NCBI RefSeq assembly: GCF_013409065.1
Contig: NZ_JACBZP010000001.1
Location: forward strand, 1,674,001-1,738,000
Direction of reading: 5' to 3'
DNA length: 64,000 nucleotides
Source of the DNA: Spelaeicoccus albus
GTDB taxonomy: Bacteria > Actinomycetota > Actinomycetes > Actinomycetales > Brevibacteriaceae
Positions within the stretch are counted from its first letter, which is position 1. Each line of letters starts with the position of its first letter. The notes under the pieces were generated by a model, which was not told where the DNA came from, did not search any database, and saw only the letters and a program-made list of their open reading frames with translations. Both the position numbers and the translations under genes were made by a program. Positions 24,902-33,256 of this stretch are shown piece by piece.

Positions 24902-25834
24902 GTGAGCGGATTCTGGGCATACCTGGTTCGGCGGATCATTGCCTCGATCATCACGTTGCTCGGCGTCGCCTTGGTGCTGGTGATACTCATCCAGTTCCTT
25001 CCGGGCGACCCGGCACGGGTGATCGCGGGAATGCAGGCCTCGCAGGCCGAGGTCGATCAGATCAGGCATTCGATGGGTCTCGATCAGCCGGTGATCGTGC
25101 AGTACTTGACGTTCCTCGGGCACCTGGTGCAAGGAAACATGGGCTTCTCGGCCCGGATGGGCACGCCGGTGCTCGCCGAGATCGGGAACCGGCTTCCGTT
25201 CACGCTGGAGCTGGCGATCTTGGGCACGCTCGTCGGAGTCATCGCGGGCATCTTGCTCGGCGTGATGTCGGCAACTCACAAGAACAAGCTCGCCGACACC
25301 ATCGGCTCGATGATCGGAGTCATGGGCATCTCGATGCCCGTGTACTGGCTCGGCATCCTGCTCATCGTTCTCTTCTCGGTGAACTTGAAGCTGCTGCCCA
25401 CCGGAGGGGCGCAGACCTTGTCGAGCCTGATACTTCCAGTCGTCACGCTGGGCGTGTTCTCCATGGCGATAGTCTCCCGAATGACCCGGTCGACGATGCT
25501 GGACACCTTGGGTCAGGACTTCGTCCGCACGGTGCGTGCCAAGGGCGTCGTCGAATGGCTCGTGGTGTACAAGCACGCGCTGCGCAATTCGTTCGTCCCG
25601 ATTCTCACCGTGATCGGCTTGCAGTTCGGCACGCTCTTGGGCGGCGCCGTGCTGACCGAGACGGTGTTCTCCTGGCCCGGGATCGGCCAACTGCTTGTGA
25701 CGTCGATCCAGGCCCGGGACTTCCCAATGGTGCAGGGCATCGTCTTCGTCTTCGCGGCGATGTTCATCGTCGTGAACATCATCACCGACCTGCTCTACGG
25801 CGTCGTCGACCCACGAGTGAGGATTTATGACTGA
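24902..25834 (+). CDS. Peptide ABC transporter permease (DppB/OppB type)
   Basis: A 310-residue inner membrane permease starting at GTG 24902 with GAAGAAGAG upstream. The N-terminal GFWAYLVRRI precedes TM1, and six membrane segments follow. FLPGDPARVIAG marks the characteristic first extracytoplasmic loop. The cytoplasmic EAA loop is DFVRTVRAKGVVEWLVVYKHALRNS, read here as two pieces around KGV. It pairs with the next permease, whose start overlaps by eight bases. Confidence 0.92.
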   Translation: MSGFWAYLVRRIIASIITLLGVALVLVILIQFLPGDPARVIAGMQASQAEVDQIRHSMGLDQPVIVQYLTFLGHLVQGNMGFSARMGTPVLAEIGNRLPFTLELAILGTLVGVIAGILLGVMSATHKNKLADTIGSMIGVMGISMPVYWLGILLIVLFSVNLKLLPTGGAQTLSSLILPVVTLGVFSMAIVSRMTRSTMLDTLGQDFVRTVRAKGVVEWLVVYKHALRNSFVPILTVIGLQFGTLLGGAVLTETVFSWPGIGQLLVTSIQARDFPMVQGIVFVFAAMFIVVNIITDLLYGVVDPRVRIYD

Positions 25835-26720
25835 TACGGCAGCCGGGGACAACGCGGGCGCGCAGCGCGTGCAAAAAGGCGAGCGCCCGGTGAACAAGAA
25901 CCTGCGCGTCTTCTTTCGGAACAAGGCGGCAGTCACGGGTGTCGGCATTCTCGCGGTCTTCATTCTCGCGGCAATATTCGCACCGCTGCTGACGCCGTAC
26001 GATCCGACGCACCAGGTGCTGTCCCAGTCGTTCCAGACGCCGTCGCTGGTCCATCCGCTCGGCACCGACGACCTCGGACGCGACATCCTGGCGCGCATCA
26101 TGTACGGCGGCCGCTACACGCTCATGATCGGCGTGGTCGCCACGCTGCTGGCCGTCGCCATCGGCGTGCCGCTCGGACTCATCTCGGGCTATTTCGGCAG
26201 CTGGTTCGACATGGGAATCCAACGCGTCGCCGACATCATGCTCTCGTTCAACGCATTCCTGTTGGCGTTGGTACTGGTGGCCGTCATGGGCGTTGGAATG
26301 AAGAGCGTCATCATTGCGGCGGGGATCGGCGTCATTCCGCAATTCATCCGACTGGCCCGCGGCCAGGCGCTCTCCCTGCGCGAGTCGGTCTATGTCGAGG
26401 CCGCCGAAGCATTCGGGTCGATGCGAATGACGATTTTGCGCAGGCACCTGCTGCGCAACTCGCTGACGCCCATCGTCGTGTTCGCCACGCTGAACGTCGG
26501 ACTCACGATCCTGGTGGCCGCTGGCCTGGGATTCCTCGGGCTCGGCGTGCAGCCGCCGCTGCCGGAATGGGGCACCATGCTCGGCGAAGGCCGGTCGTAC
26601 ATCTTTCACGCTTCCTACACGTCGACCTTCCCCGGGCTGGCGATCTTTCTTGTCGTTCTCGGCTTCAACCTTGCCGGCGACGGTCTCCGCGACGCCCTCG
26701 ACCCCAACCTTCGCGAGTGA
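25827..26720 (+). CDS. Peptide ABC transporter permease (DppC/OppC type)
   Basis: A 297-residue permease with the OppC N-terminal domain (about residues 20-70) ahead of the six-helix transport domain. HPLGTDDLGRDIL is the family signature in the first periplasmic loop, and YVEAAEAFGSMRMTILRRHLL lies in the EAA loop (shown across its core). PEWGTMLGEGR near the C-terminus is also typical. It overlaps the previous permease gene and is followed after 24 bases by the first ATPase gene. Confidence 0.92.
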   Translation: MTDTAAGDNAGAQRVQKGERPVNKNLRVFFRNKAAVTGVGILAVFILAAIFAPLLTPYDPTHQVLSQSFQTPSLVHPLGTDDLGRDILARIMYGGRYTLMIGVVATLLAVAIGVPLGLISGYFGSWFDMGIQRVADIMLSFNAFLLALVLVAVMGVGMKSVIIAAGIGVIPQFIRLARGQALSLRESVYVEAAEAFGSMRMTILRRHLLRNSLTPIVVFATLNVGLTILVAAGLGFLGLGVQPPLPEWGTMLGEGRSYIFHASYTSTFPGLAIFLVVLGFNLAGDGLRDALDPNLRE

Positions 26721-26744
26721 CGGACTTGCCTGAAAGGAGCCACA

Positions 26745-27773
26745 GTGGCTGAACCGGTACTGTCGATCAAAGATCTGTCGGTGAGCTTCCATACTCGGAC
26801 GGACGTCGTGCGGGCAGTCGATCACGTGAGCTTTGACGTGTATCCGGGAGAGACGCTCGGCGTCGTGGGCGAATCGGGTTCGGGCAAGAGCGTGACGATG
26901 CTGTCGCTGCTCAAACTCATCCCGGCATCGGCCCGGGTACGTACCTCGGGCCAGGCGATGTTCCGCGGCCAGGATCTGCTGCAACTGTCCAACAAGGAAT
27001 TGCGGCGGATCCGCGGCAGGGATGTCGCATTGATCCCGCAGGACCCGATGACGTGTCTCGATCCGGTGCTGCGCGTCGGTCCGCAAATCGTCGAGGCCAT
27101 CAAAGCCCATCACCCGGCCGGCCGAGCCACTCTGCGGGCCAAGGCGGTCGACCTGCTCCGGCTGGTCGGACTGCCGCAACCCGAGCAGCAATATTCGCAG
27201 TACCCGCACGAGTACTCCGGCGGCATGCGCCAGCGCGCCATGATCGCCATGGGAATCGCCAACGATCCGGCGTTGCTGATCGCCGATGAGCCCACGACCG
27301 CCCTCGACGTGACGATCCAAGCGCAGATCATGGACGTGTTGAAGGCCGCGCAAGCCGAAACCGACGCCGGTTTGTTGATGATCACCCACGACCTGGGCCT
27401 CATCGCCGAAATGGCCGACCGCGTCGTCGTCATGTACGCCGGCCACGTCGTCGAGACCGGCGACGTGGAGACGATTTTCACGAACCCGCGCCATCCCTAC
27501 ACTCTCGGCTTGCTGGGCAGCCTGCCCACGGCCGGCGGCGACGAGGAATGGCTCAAACCGATTCCCGGCAATCCGCCCGATCTGGCCCACGTGCCGCCCG
27601 GCTGCCCGTTCCATCCGCGCTGTCTGCTCGCCAAGGACCGTGAGGTCTGCCGGACGACGCCACCCGTTCTCGAACCGGCCGGTATCGCCGGACACTCGTC
27701 GGCGTGCCATTTCAAAGACGAGCTGGCCGCCGAATCATCGCATTTGCTTGAGGAGGCCGAGAACATCCAATGA
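26745..27773 (+). CDS. Peptide ABC transporter ATP-binding protein (DppD/OppD type)
   Basis: A 342-residue ATPase starting at GTG 26745 with AAAGGAG upstream. Walker A is GESGSGKS, the signature is YSGGMRQR, and Walker B is LLIADEPTTALD; the H-loop is in MITHDLG. The C-terminal oligopeptide/dipeptide domain has the CPFHPRC...C cysteine cluster that may hold an iron-sulfur centre in this family. It energises import together with the next ATPase, whose start overlaps its stop as ATGA. Confidence 0.93.
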   Translation: MAEPVLSIKDLSVSFHTRTDVVRAVDHVSFDVYPGETLGVVGESGSGKSVTMLSLLKLIPASARVRTSGQAMFRGQDLLQLSNKELRRIRGRDVALIPQDPMTCLDPVLRVGPQIVEAIKAHHPAGRATLRAKAVDLLRLVGLPQPEQQYSQYPHEYSGGMRQRAMIAMGIANDPALLIADEPTTALDVTIQAQIMDVLKAAQAETDAGLLMITHDLGLIAEMADRVVVMYAGHVVETGDVETIFTNPRHPYTLGLLGSLPTAGGDEEWLKPIPGNPPDLAHVPPGCPFHPRCLLAKDREVCRTTPPVLEPAGIAGHSSACHFKDELAAESSHLLEEAENIQ

Positions 27774-28858
27774 GCACCCAGAATCCGCCGAGCACCGACC
27801 GGGCGCCGGCAGCCGACGAATCGATCATGCGCATCCGAGGGCTCGTGAAGCATTTTCCGATCACGAGCGGACTGATCAAACGGCAGACCGGCGCCGTCCA
27901 CGCGGTCGACGGCGTCGACCTCGACCTCGTCACCGGGCAGACGCACGGCGTTGTCGGCGAGTCCGGCTGCGGCAAGACGAGTCTTGGGCGCACGAGCATC
28001 CGACTGACCGAGCCGACAAGCGGGTCCATCGAGTTCAACGGCGAAGACATCACCACGCTCGGCCGCGGGCGTATGCGCGAGCTGCGCCGGGACATCCAGA
28101 TCGTCTTCCAAGATCCCTTTGCCTCCTTGGACCCGCGCATGACGGTCCTTAATTTGATCGCCGAGCCGCTGCGCGTCCACGGCCTGTACGCCAAAAGCGG
28201 CGGATACAAGAAGATCGCCGAACTGATGGAGGTCGTCGGTCTCAGTCCGGACCATTCCAAACGGTATCCGCATGAATTTTCCGGCGGGCAGCGCCAACGC
28301 ATCGGCATCGCCCGGGCATTGGCGTTGAATCCTCGGCTGCTGGTGCTCGATGAGCCCGTGTCGGCGCTGGACGTGTCGATTCAAGCGCAAGTGATCAACT
28401 TGCTGAAGAAGATTCAAGACGAATTCCAGTTGACCTATTTGTTCATTGCGCACGATCTCACCGTCGTCCGGCATATCTCGGACCGCGTGTCGGTCATGTA
28501 CCTGGGCAAGGTGATGGAGACCGGCACCCGTGATCAGGTGTACGGCTCGCCGAGCCACCCGTACACGCAGGCACTGCTCTCGGCAGCGCCGATGCCGGAC
28601 CCGGCGGCCCGTTCGTCGCGAAAGCGGATAGTGCTGCAGGGCGACGTGCCGAGCGCCGTCGATCCGCCGTCCGGATGCCGGTTCCGCACGCGGTGCCCCA
28701 AGGCGCAATCGATTTGCGCCGAGAAGGTGCCCGAACTCGTCGAACGCGGACAAGGGCACCCGGTGGCCTGTCATTTTGCGGACGTCGACCCGCAAGTCGC
28801 GTTCACGGGCTCCCAGCTTCCCGGCGAAGCGGGGTCTAATGCGGGGAAATCGGCGTAA
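27770..28858 (+). CDS. Peptide ABC transporter ATP-binding protein (DppF/OppF type)
   Basis: A 362-residue ATPase. Walker A is GESGCGKT, the signature is FSGGQRQR, and Walker B is LLVLDEPVSALD. The C-terminal oligopeptide domain has GCRFRTRCPKAQ and further cysteines. It completes the five-gene importer begun at 23234. Its last 23 bases overlap the end of a decayed DUF1905 gene on the other strand, suggesting that a deletion brought the two together. Confidence 0.93.
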   Translation: MSTQNPPSTDRAPAADESIMRIRGLVKHFPITSGLIKRQTGAVHAVDGVDLDLVTGQTHGVVGESGCGKTSLGRTSIRLTEPTSGSIEFNGEDITTLGRGRMRELRRDIQIVFQDPFASLDPRMTVLNLIAEPLRVHGLYAKSGGYKKIAELMEVVGLSPDHSKRYPHEFSGGQRQRIGIARALALNPRLLVLDEPVSALDVSIQAQVINLLKKIQDEFQLTYLFIAHDLTVVRHISDRVSVMYLGKVMETGTRDQVYGSPSHPYTQALLSAAPMPDPAARSSRKRIVLQGDVPSAVDPPSGCRFRTRCPKAQSICAEKVPELVERGQGHPVACHFADVDPQVAFTGSQLPGEAGSNAGKSA

Positions 28859-29068
28859 GGGTCATGTGGGCGAAGTCGCCTTCGTCCAATGCCTCCGCCC
28901 GGCGCACTGCGGCTTTGATCGGCACACGAGCGCGGAGATGTCGTGGAGTTCCGCGCTTTCGGCGTCCGGCACCGTGACGAAGTAGAACGGGGCCGGCCCG
29001 CGCCAAAACCACAACGGGCCGGTGAACGCTAAAGTCATCCGGCCGGCATCGCCGCGTGTGCCCGTCAT
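28836..29068 (-). pseudogene. DUF1905 gene remnant, internal deletion and frameshift
   Basis: From ATG 29068 the frame gives the N-terminal half of a DUF1905 protein (MTLAFTGPLWFWRG, FYFVTVPDAESAEL). After ISALV near 28931 the frame becomes nonsense. The next frame on resumes with VPIKAAVRRAEALDEGD and TLTP, the C-terminal end of the same family, stopping at 28838. The central part, roughly 25-30 residues expected to contain the IGGTRW-type strand, is missing. I read this as an out-of-frame deletion. DUF1905 proteins have no firm function. Confidence 0.65.
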
Positions 29069-29078
29069 GCCGACCACG

Positions 29079-29657
29079 CTACGCGTGGTTCGCGGCGGTC
29101 GTCGAGGCTCGACGCACTGTTCGGAGTCTGAAGAACGCGGCAATGGCCGACGCGGCAGCCGCGACGGCACAAGCCGCAATCGCGGCGGCGAGGTCCGGCC
29201 TGTTCGTCATCAGGTACAGCAACGCCACAACCTGTGACGTGCCGAAAAAGACCACATAGGTCGGTCTGGCAGCCAGCTGGATTGCGCGGAGATCGGCTTG
29301 CGGTATCTCGCCCGATGCGCCGGCAATCGCCGTCCGGAGGCGCCTGTCGTCACTTGCCTCCACGGTGGGCCCCATTGCCGCCAATATCGCAGTGACGACC
29401 AAGGAAGTGACGACCCAGCCGGCGGTCCAGGGGATGCCGTATCCATTCTGCGCGACCAGGTAGAGACCGGACCCGATGATCACGAGCATGGCCGGGATGA
29501 TCACGACTTCGACGCGCGTCGTCCCCGCGATCAGTGATCGCAGCTCGCGTACGGTCCCGGCAGTCTGTATGCGCAGCATCGTCAGCACGGTGGCGGTCAC
29601 GGAACCGACAAGAAGAGCGACGCCCAACAGGTGTACGAACAGCGCAACGTGAATCAT
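29079..29657 (-). CDS. Integral membrane protein, DUF2269-like
   Basis: A 192-residue protein with about five hydrophobic segments, beginning MIHVALFVHLLGVALLVGSV, with a His in TM1 as in DUF2269-type proteins. GSGLYLVAQNGYGI and WTAGWVVTSLVV follow. No catalytic motif is visible. It lies 49 bases downstream of the NAD(P)-binding oxidoreductase on the same strand, so both may be controlled by the divergent MarR regulator. The family assignment is from pattern only. Confidence 0.6.
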   Translation of the reverse strand: MIHVALFVHLLGVALLVGSVTATVLTMLRIQTAGTVRELRSLIAGTTRVEVVIIPAMLVIIGSGLYLVAQNGYGIPWTAGWVVTSLVVTAILAAMGPTVEASDDRRLRTAIAGASGEIPQADLRAIQLAARPTYVVFFGTSQVVALLYLMTNRPDLAAAIAACAVAAAASAIAAFFRLRTVRRASTTAANHA

Positions 29658-29706
29658 GAGGTTCCTGAGGCCGAGTGAACGATAGTGACGCGCGGTCCGC
29701 CGGCGG

Positions 29707-30576
29707 TCATCGCGACTTCGCCGCCGTCACGGCTTCCCGGACGGCTTCGTGCGCCGTGATCGCCGGCCGGCCAATGAGCTTCGCCAGGTCGTCGCTAGCG
29801 GTGAACAACTCTCCGCGAGCCAGGCCGGCGTCGGCGTCGGCGACGGAGGCAGCCATCTCTGCGGGCAGCCCCGCAGCAGTCAGAGTGCCGGTGAAATCCG
29901 CAACCGACATGTCTTGATAGGCGATGGGGGAGCCGAGGACGTCGCTGAATGTGGCGGCGAGTTCGGCCAGGGTCAACGCCGTTCCGCCGAGTTCGTAGGT
30001 CGCTCCGAGGTGCCCGTCCTGCGTGAGTACTGCGGCGGCGGCTGCTGCGAGATCGCGTCGGCTGACGGCGCTGACGCGGCCATCGCGCGCGCTGCCCATC
30101 AATGCGTGATATTGCGCGATCACCGGGAGTTGGTCGGTGTAGTTCTCCAAGTACCACCCATTGCGCAGGATGACGAAGGCCGCACCGCTGTTACGCAGGT
30201 ACTCCTCGGTACGACGATGTGCGTCGGCGAGCGTCATCCGTGCGGTCGAGGCGTTGACCATGCTGGTGTACACGATCTTGGACACCCCCGCTCGAACGGC
30301 CGCGTCGATGGCGGTGCGGGCATTGTCGAATCGTTCACCGACCGTGCTCGTGGAGACCAGCAGCATCGCGTCGGTGCCCACGAGAGCGTCGTCGAGCGTG
30401 GCCGGATCGGCGAAGTCTGCCCGCCGGACCGTGACGTCGCGCTGGGCGAGATCGGCGAGTTTGTCAGTGCGTCGACCCGTGGCCACGATCTGCGTCGGTG
30501 GTGTTCCCGTGGCGAGGAGCTGATCGACGACTAGCCGGCCGAGGTGACCTGATGCTCCGGTGACGACTATGGACAT
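29707..30576 (-). CDS. NAD(P)-binding oxidoreductase, NmrA/QorB-like
   Basis: A 289-residue atypical SDR. The N-terminal loop VTGASGHLGRLV binds NAD(P). IVYTSMVNAS and ILRNGWYLENY are typical of the QorB/NmrA-like quinone oxidoreductases and redox sensors. QorB reduces quinones with NADPH. The gene is divergent from a MarR-family gene across about 170 bases that hold a 21-base imperfect palindrome, the usual arrangement for a regulator of electrophile or quinone response. Confidence 0.85.
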   Translation of the reverse strand: MSIVVTGASGHLGRLVVDQLLATGTPPTQIVATGRRTDKLADLAQRDVTVRRADFADPATLDDALVGTDAMLLVSTSTVGERFDNARTAIDAAVRAGVSKIVYTSMVNASTARMTLADAHRRTEEYLRNSGAAFVILRNGWYLENYTDQLPVIAQYHALMGSARDGRVSAVSRRDLAAAAAAVLTQDGHLGATYELGGTALTLAELAATFSDVLGSPIAYQDMSVADFTGTLTAAGLPAEMAASVADADAGLARGELFTASDDLAKLIGRPAITAHEAVREAVTAAKSR

Positions 30577-30605
30577 GATGTTTCCTTTCGATAGATGTTG
30601 CTGAA

Positions 30606-30626
30606 ATAGTCAATAATCTTTACTAT
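30606..30626. promoter_or_regulatory. Candidate MarR operator 1 (oxidoreductase/marR intergenic)
   Basis: An imperfect palindrome in which 8 of 10 base pairs are symmetric; the core is TAGTCA-N7-TTACTA (30607-30625). It lies 30 bases upstream of the oxidoreductase start and about 120 bases upstream of the MarR start. The half-sites match those of a second palindrome at 31198-31216. Confidence 0.6.
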
Positions 30627-30744
30627 AATCATCAGCGCTACAGAAAACAAACGCTGCGGATACGCAGTGACGACTCGGTGCGACAGGATTGACGTAGAGT
30701 GTGAACCCGTGGGACCGGACGGGATGAAGGGAGTCGAGAGCGGC

Positions 30745-31188
30745 ATGGACGACGATGAGCAGATCAACCTCGGCGTGTTGTTGTTCATCCCGTGGCGGTA
30801 CAGCGAGGACCGAATGTTCCGGGCTCTTCAGAATGCCGGGTTCGACGATTGGACCCTTGCTCAGTGCCGCGTGTTTCAACGCGTCGCCCCGGATGGCTCG
30901 CGGCTCACGGATCTCGCTGACCAGGCGCAGATGAGCAAGCAGAGCGCCGGGGTAATGGTCGATCAATTGGAACGCCTCGGCTATGTTCGCCGGGTTCCTG
31001 ATCCCGCGGATGGCCGCGCGCGATTAATCGTCATCGAGGGACGTGGCTTACGGGCGTCGGAAACGGCTCAGTCGACACTCGACGAAATTCTCTCGGAGTG
31101 GAAGACCTACCTGGGCACCCGTAACTTCACGCTGCTGCGGCAGATCCTGGACCAGCTTCGCGAGATAACCGACCCGTACGCACGATGA
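30745..31188 (+). CDS. MarR-family transcriptional regulator
   Basis: A 147-residue regulator from ATG 30745; in-frame ATGs at 30724 and 30667 are alternatives. The winged helix-turn-helix lies in LTDLADQAQMSKQSAGVMV and the wing in RRVPDPADGRARLI. The N- and C-terminal helices form the dimer interface. MarR proteins usually repress a neighbouring gene until a phenolic or oxidising ligand binds. Palindromes with matching half-sites lie on both sides of the gene, so it may control both the divergent oxidoreductase and the downstream CopD-CtaG operon. Confidence 0.88.
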   Translation: MDDDEQINLGVLLFIPWRYSEDRMFRALQNAGFDDWTLAQCRVFQRVAPDGSRLTDLADQAQMSKQSAGVMVDQLERLGYVRRVPDPADGRARLIVIEGRGLRASETAQSTLDEILSEWKTYLGTRNFTLLRQILDQLREITDPYAR

Positions 31189-31197
31189 TTCCCGATG

Positions 31198-31216
31198 TAG
31201 TCATGGTCTATGACTA
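31198..31216. promoter_or_regulatory. Candidate MarR operator 2 (upstream of copD-ctaG)
   Basis: TAGTCATggtctATGACTA is a perfect palindrome with seven-base arms, ten bases after the MarR stop. It shares the outer half-sites TAGTCA and T-K-ACTA with the palindrome at 30606-30626, at the same 19-base spacing. TAATGT at 31215-31220 is a possible -10 box for the downstream operon, so a bound repressor would cover the promoter. Confidence 0.6.
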
Positions 31217-31306
31217 ATGTTGTAGGAGGTTCTCATTGTCCGCCGACCTGGCGCGGCGGGGTGAATCCGCGGTGGTTCGCGTCTTTCCACGCGCTGTAGA
31301 ATTGCC

Positions 31307-33256
31307 GTGGATATGCGTATCGATTCCAGAGGCAAGTTTTCGTGGCTGCCCGTGCTCGTGGGGGCGGCGGCCGCAGTCGTGCTCGCAGTCGCTGCGGTCA
31401 CGGTGCCGGGTGAGGCCAATTACTCGAGTGTGAACGAGAACTTTCCGGGCTTGCCCACGGCTGTGACGTCGAGCGTGCTGCGACTGATTTCCTATCTCAC
31501 CGGTGCCGTGACAATTGGCGCGCTCGTCGTCGGCCTGGCCATGATCCCGGCCCGGAGGAGCGGGCGGATCACCCCGCCTGCGGCGCGGGCCTTCGGCACT
31601 GCCGGTTCCTTCGGCTTGCTCTGGGCGCTGACGGCCTGCATCCTCATCGTGGTCGATGCGGCAGACACCAACGGACTGTCCGTGGCGCGCGGGATCAGCC
31701 CCGAAGCGCTCATGACGATGATCGGCGCGGCCAACCTGCCCAAGGCGTGGATTCTCGTGACCATCGGCGCCGGGGTGGTCGGGTTCACGGCCGGCGCCGT
31801 GCGCACGTGGCGCGCGGCGGTCCTGCTCCTGGTCGTCGCGGGTCTGAGCGTGCTTCCGCCCGTCGTGACGGGCCATGTGGCAGTTGCCGCCAATCACGAC
31901 TGGGAAACGGACGCCGCCATGTTCGGCTCCATCGCCGTGGCCGTATGGATCGGTTCGGCAATGGTGCTCAGCACCAGGCGCTCGACCCGCCCGCTGGCGG
32001 ACCCGGCGGCGCTGAGGTTCCGCAGGCTGTCGTGGTGGGCGTTCGGCATTGTGGGCCTGACCGACCTCATCGTCGACGTGTTCGAACTGGCGGGCACCAA
32101 TCCTCTGGCCAGCGTGTCCGGCCGGATCATGATTGCCCGCATGCTGGTGCTGGTGGCGCTCGGCGTGCTGACGGCGGCGCCCGGCGCGATCGGACGTCGC
32201 GCTGATACGCGCAGCGCCGGGCGCCGAACGGCCGGACCGGCCGCATTCATGCCGGCCGTCTGGATCATGCTGGGGCTCGGCTACTTCGGACTCACCGCCG
32301 CAATGGACAGGATCCCGCCGCCGCGTTATTTCGCTTCCGACGTCACGATCCAAAAGACCCTGCTCGGCTACACCCTGCCCGATCCGCCGACTTCGCTGAA
32401 CCTGCTGCTCACGTGGCGGGTCAACATCTTGTTCCTGACGATCGCCGTGGCCGGGGTCGCCGTCTATCTGTGGGGCGTGCGGCGCCTTCGCATCCGGACG
32501 ACGCACGCGTGGCCGCTTCACCGCACAGTCTCCTGGATCGCCGGCTGGGCGTCGGTCGTGGCAGTCACCACTGCCGGACCCGGCGTGTATTCGCCGGCGA
32601 CCTTCAGCATGCACATGGCCACGCACATGGTGCTGGGAATGATCTCACCGCTGCTGCTGGTGCTTGGTGCGCCGATCACGTTGACTCTTGCTTCGACATC
32701 CGGTCGTGCCGGGCCGTTCGCCGGCCCCCGGGAGTGGATCACCGGATGCGTCAACTCACCAATGATGCGGGTACTTGCCAACCCGGCAGTCGTGTTCGTC
32801 ATCTACATCGTCGGCTACTTCGGCTTCTACATGACGCCGGCCTTCACTCACCTGATGATCTTCCACTGGGGACACCAAGTCGTCAGACTGTTCTTTTTGG
32901 TGATCGGCTACTTGTTCTTTTGGCTTGTCGTCGGCGCCGACAAACCGCCGAAGTCGCTGCCGGCGCTCGGCAAGCTGGCGTTCGTGTTCGCCATGATGCC
33001 CTTCCACGCCGTCTTCGCCATCGTGATCATGTCGATGCGCACCATCATCGGATACACCTACTTCACGTATCTGGACGCGAAGTGGAGGGGCGGCCTGAAG
33101 GCCGATCAATTCGCCGGCGGGATCATCGACTGGATCGGCGGCGAAGCGCCGCTGGTCTTCGTGATCGCCGGCCTGCTCCTCGTGTGGATGCGGCAAGACC
33201 GGCAGCGGACCGAATTCTCACCCGACACCGTCTCCGTGCTCGAAGGACGCCGATGA
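31307..33256 (+). CDS. CopD-CtaG fusion: copper resistance D domain plus cytochrome oxidase assembly domain
   Basis: A 649-residue membrane protein with start at GTG 31307 or ATG 31313; AGGAGG lies too far upstream (31224-31229) to serve it. The N-terminal half, about eight TM helices, is CopD-like (VTGHVAVAANHDWE). The C-terminal half is CtaG/Caa3-type (SMHMATHMVLGM, HLMIFHWGHQ, MMPFHAVFAIVIMSM) with His and Met residues suited to copper. Such fusions are typical of actinobacteria and are thought to supply copper to respiratory oxidases. The next gene, copA, overlaps by ATGA. Confidence 0.88.
   Translation: MDMRIDSRGKFSWLPVLVGAAAAVVLAVAAVTVPGEANYSSVNENFPGLPTAVTSSVLRLISYLTGAVTIGALVVGLAMIPARRSGRITPPAARAFGTAGSFGLLWALTACILIVVDAADTNGLSVARGISPEALMTMIGAANLPKAWILVTIGAGVVGFTAGAVRTWRAAVLLLVVAGLSVLPPVVTGHVAVAANHDWETDAAMFGSIAVAVWIGSAMVLSTRRSTRPLADPAALRFRRLSWWAFGIVGLTDLIVDVFELAGTNPLASVSGRIMIARMLVLVALGVLTAAPGAIGRRADTRSAGRRTAGPAAFMPAVWIMLGLGYFGLTAAMDRIPPPRYFASDVTIQKTLLGYTLPDPPTSLNLLLTWRVNILFLTIAVAGVAVYLWGVRRLRIRTTHAWPLHRTVSWIAGWASVVAVTTAGPGVYSPATFSMHMATHMVLGMISPLLLVLGAPITLTLASTSGRAGPFAGPREWITGCVNSPMMRVLANPAVVFVIYIVGYFGFYMTPAFTHLMIFHWGHQVVRLFFLVIGYLFFWLVVGADKPPKSLPALGKLAFVFAMMPFHAVFAIVIMSMRTIIGYTYFTYLDAKWRGGLKADQFAGGIIDWIGGEAPLVFVIAGLLLVWMRQDRQRTEFSPDTVSVLEGRR

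Noticed and set aside
23243-26101. A very long open frame (about 950 codons) antisense to the peptide transporter genes
   Set aside because: It lies opposite strongly supported ABC transporter genes and has only Arg/His/Asp-rich, motif-free sequence; this is a common artefact in high-GC DNA.
31236-31433. TTG-started 65-codon frame after a strong AGGAGG at 31224-31229, a possible leader peptide for the copper operon
   Set aside because: More than half of it overlaps the CopD-CtaG gene in another frame and its cysteines come from that overlap. The good ribosome-binding site remains unexplained, but I cannot support a peptide.
32413-33252. Upstream extension of the CopA frame into ctaG
   Set aside because: The sequence mirrors ctaG in another frame; the metal-binding domain begins shortly after ATG 33253, which overlaps the ctaG stop.
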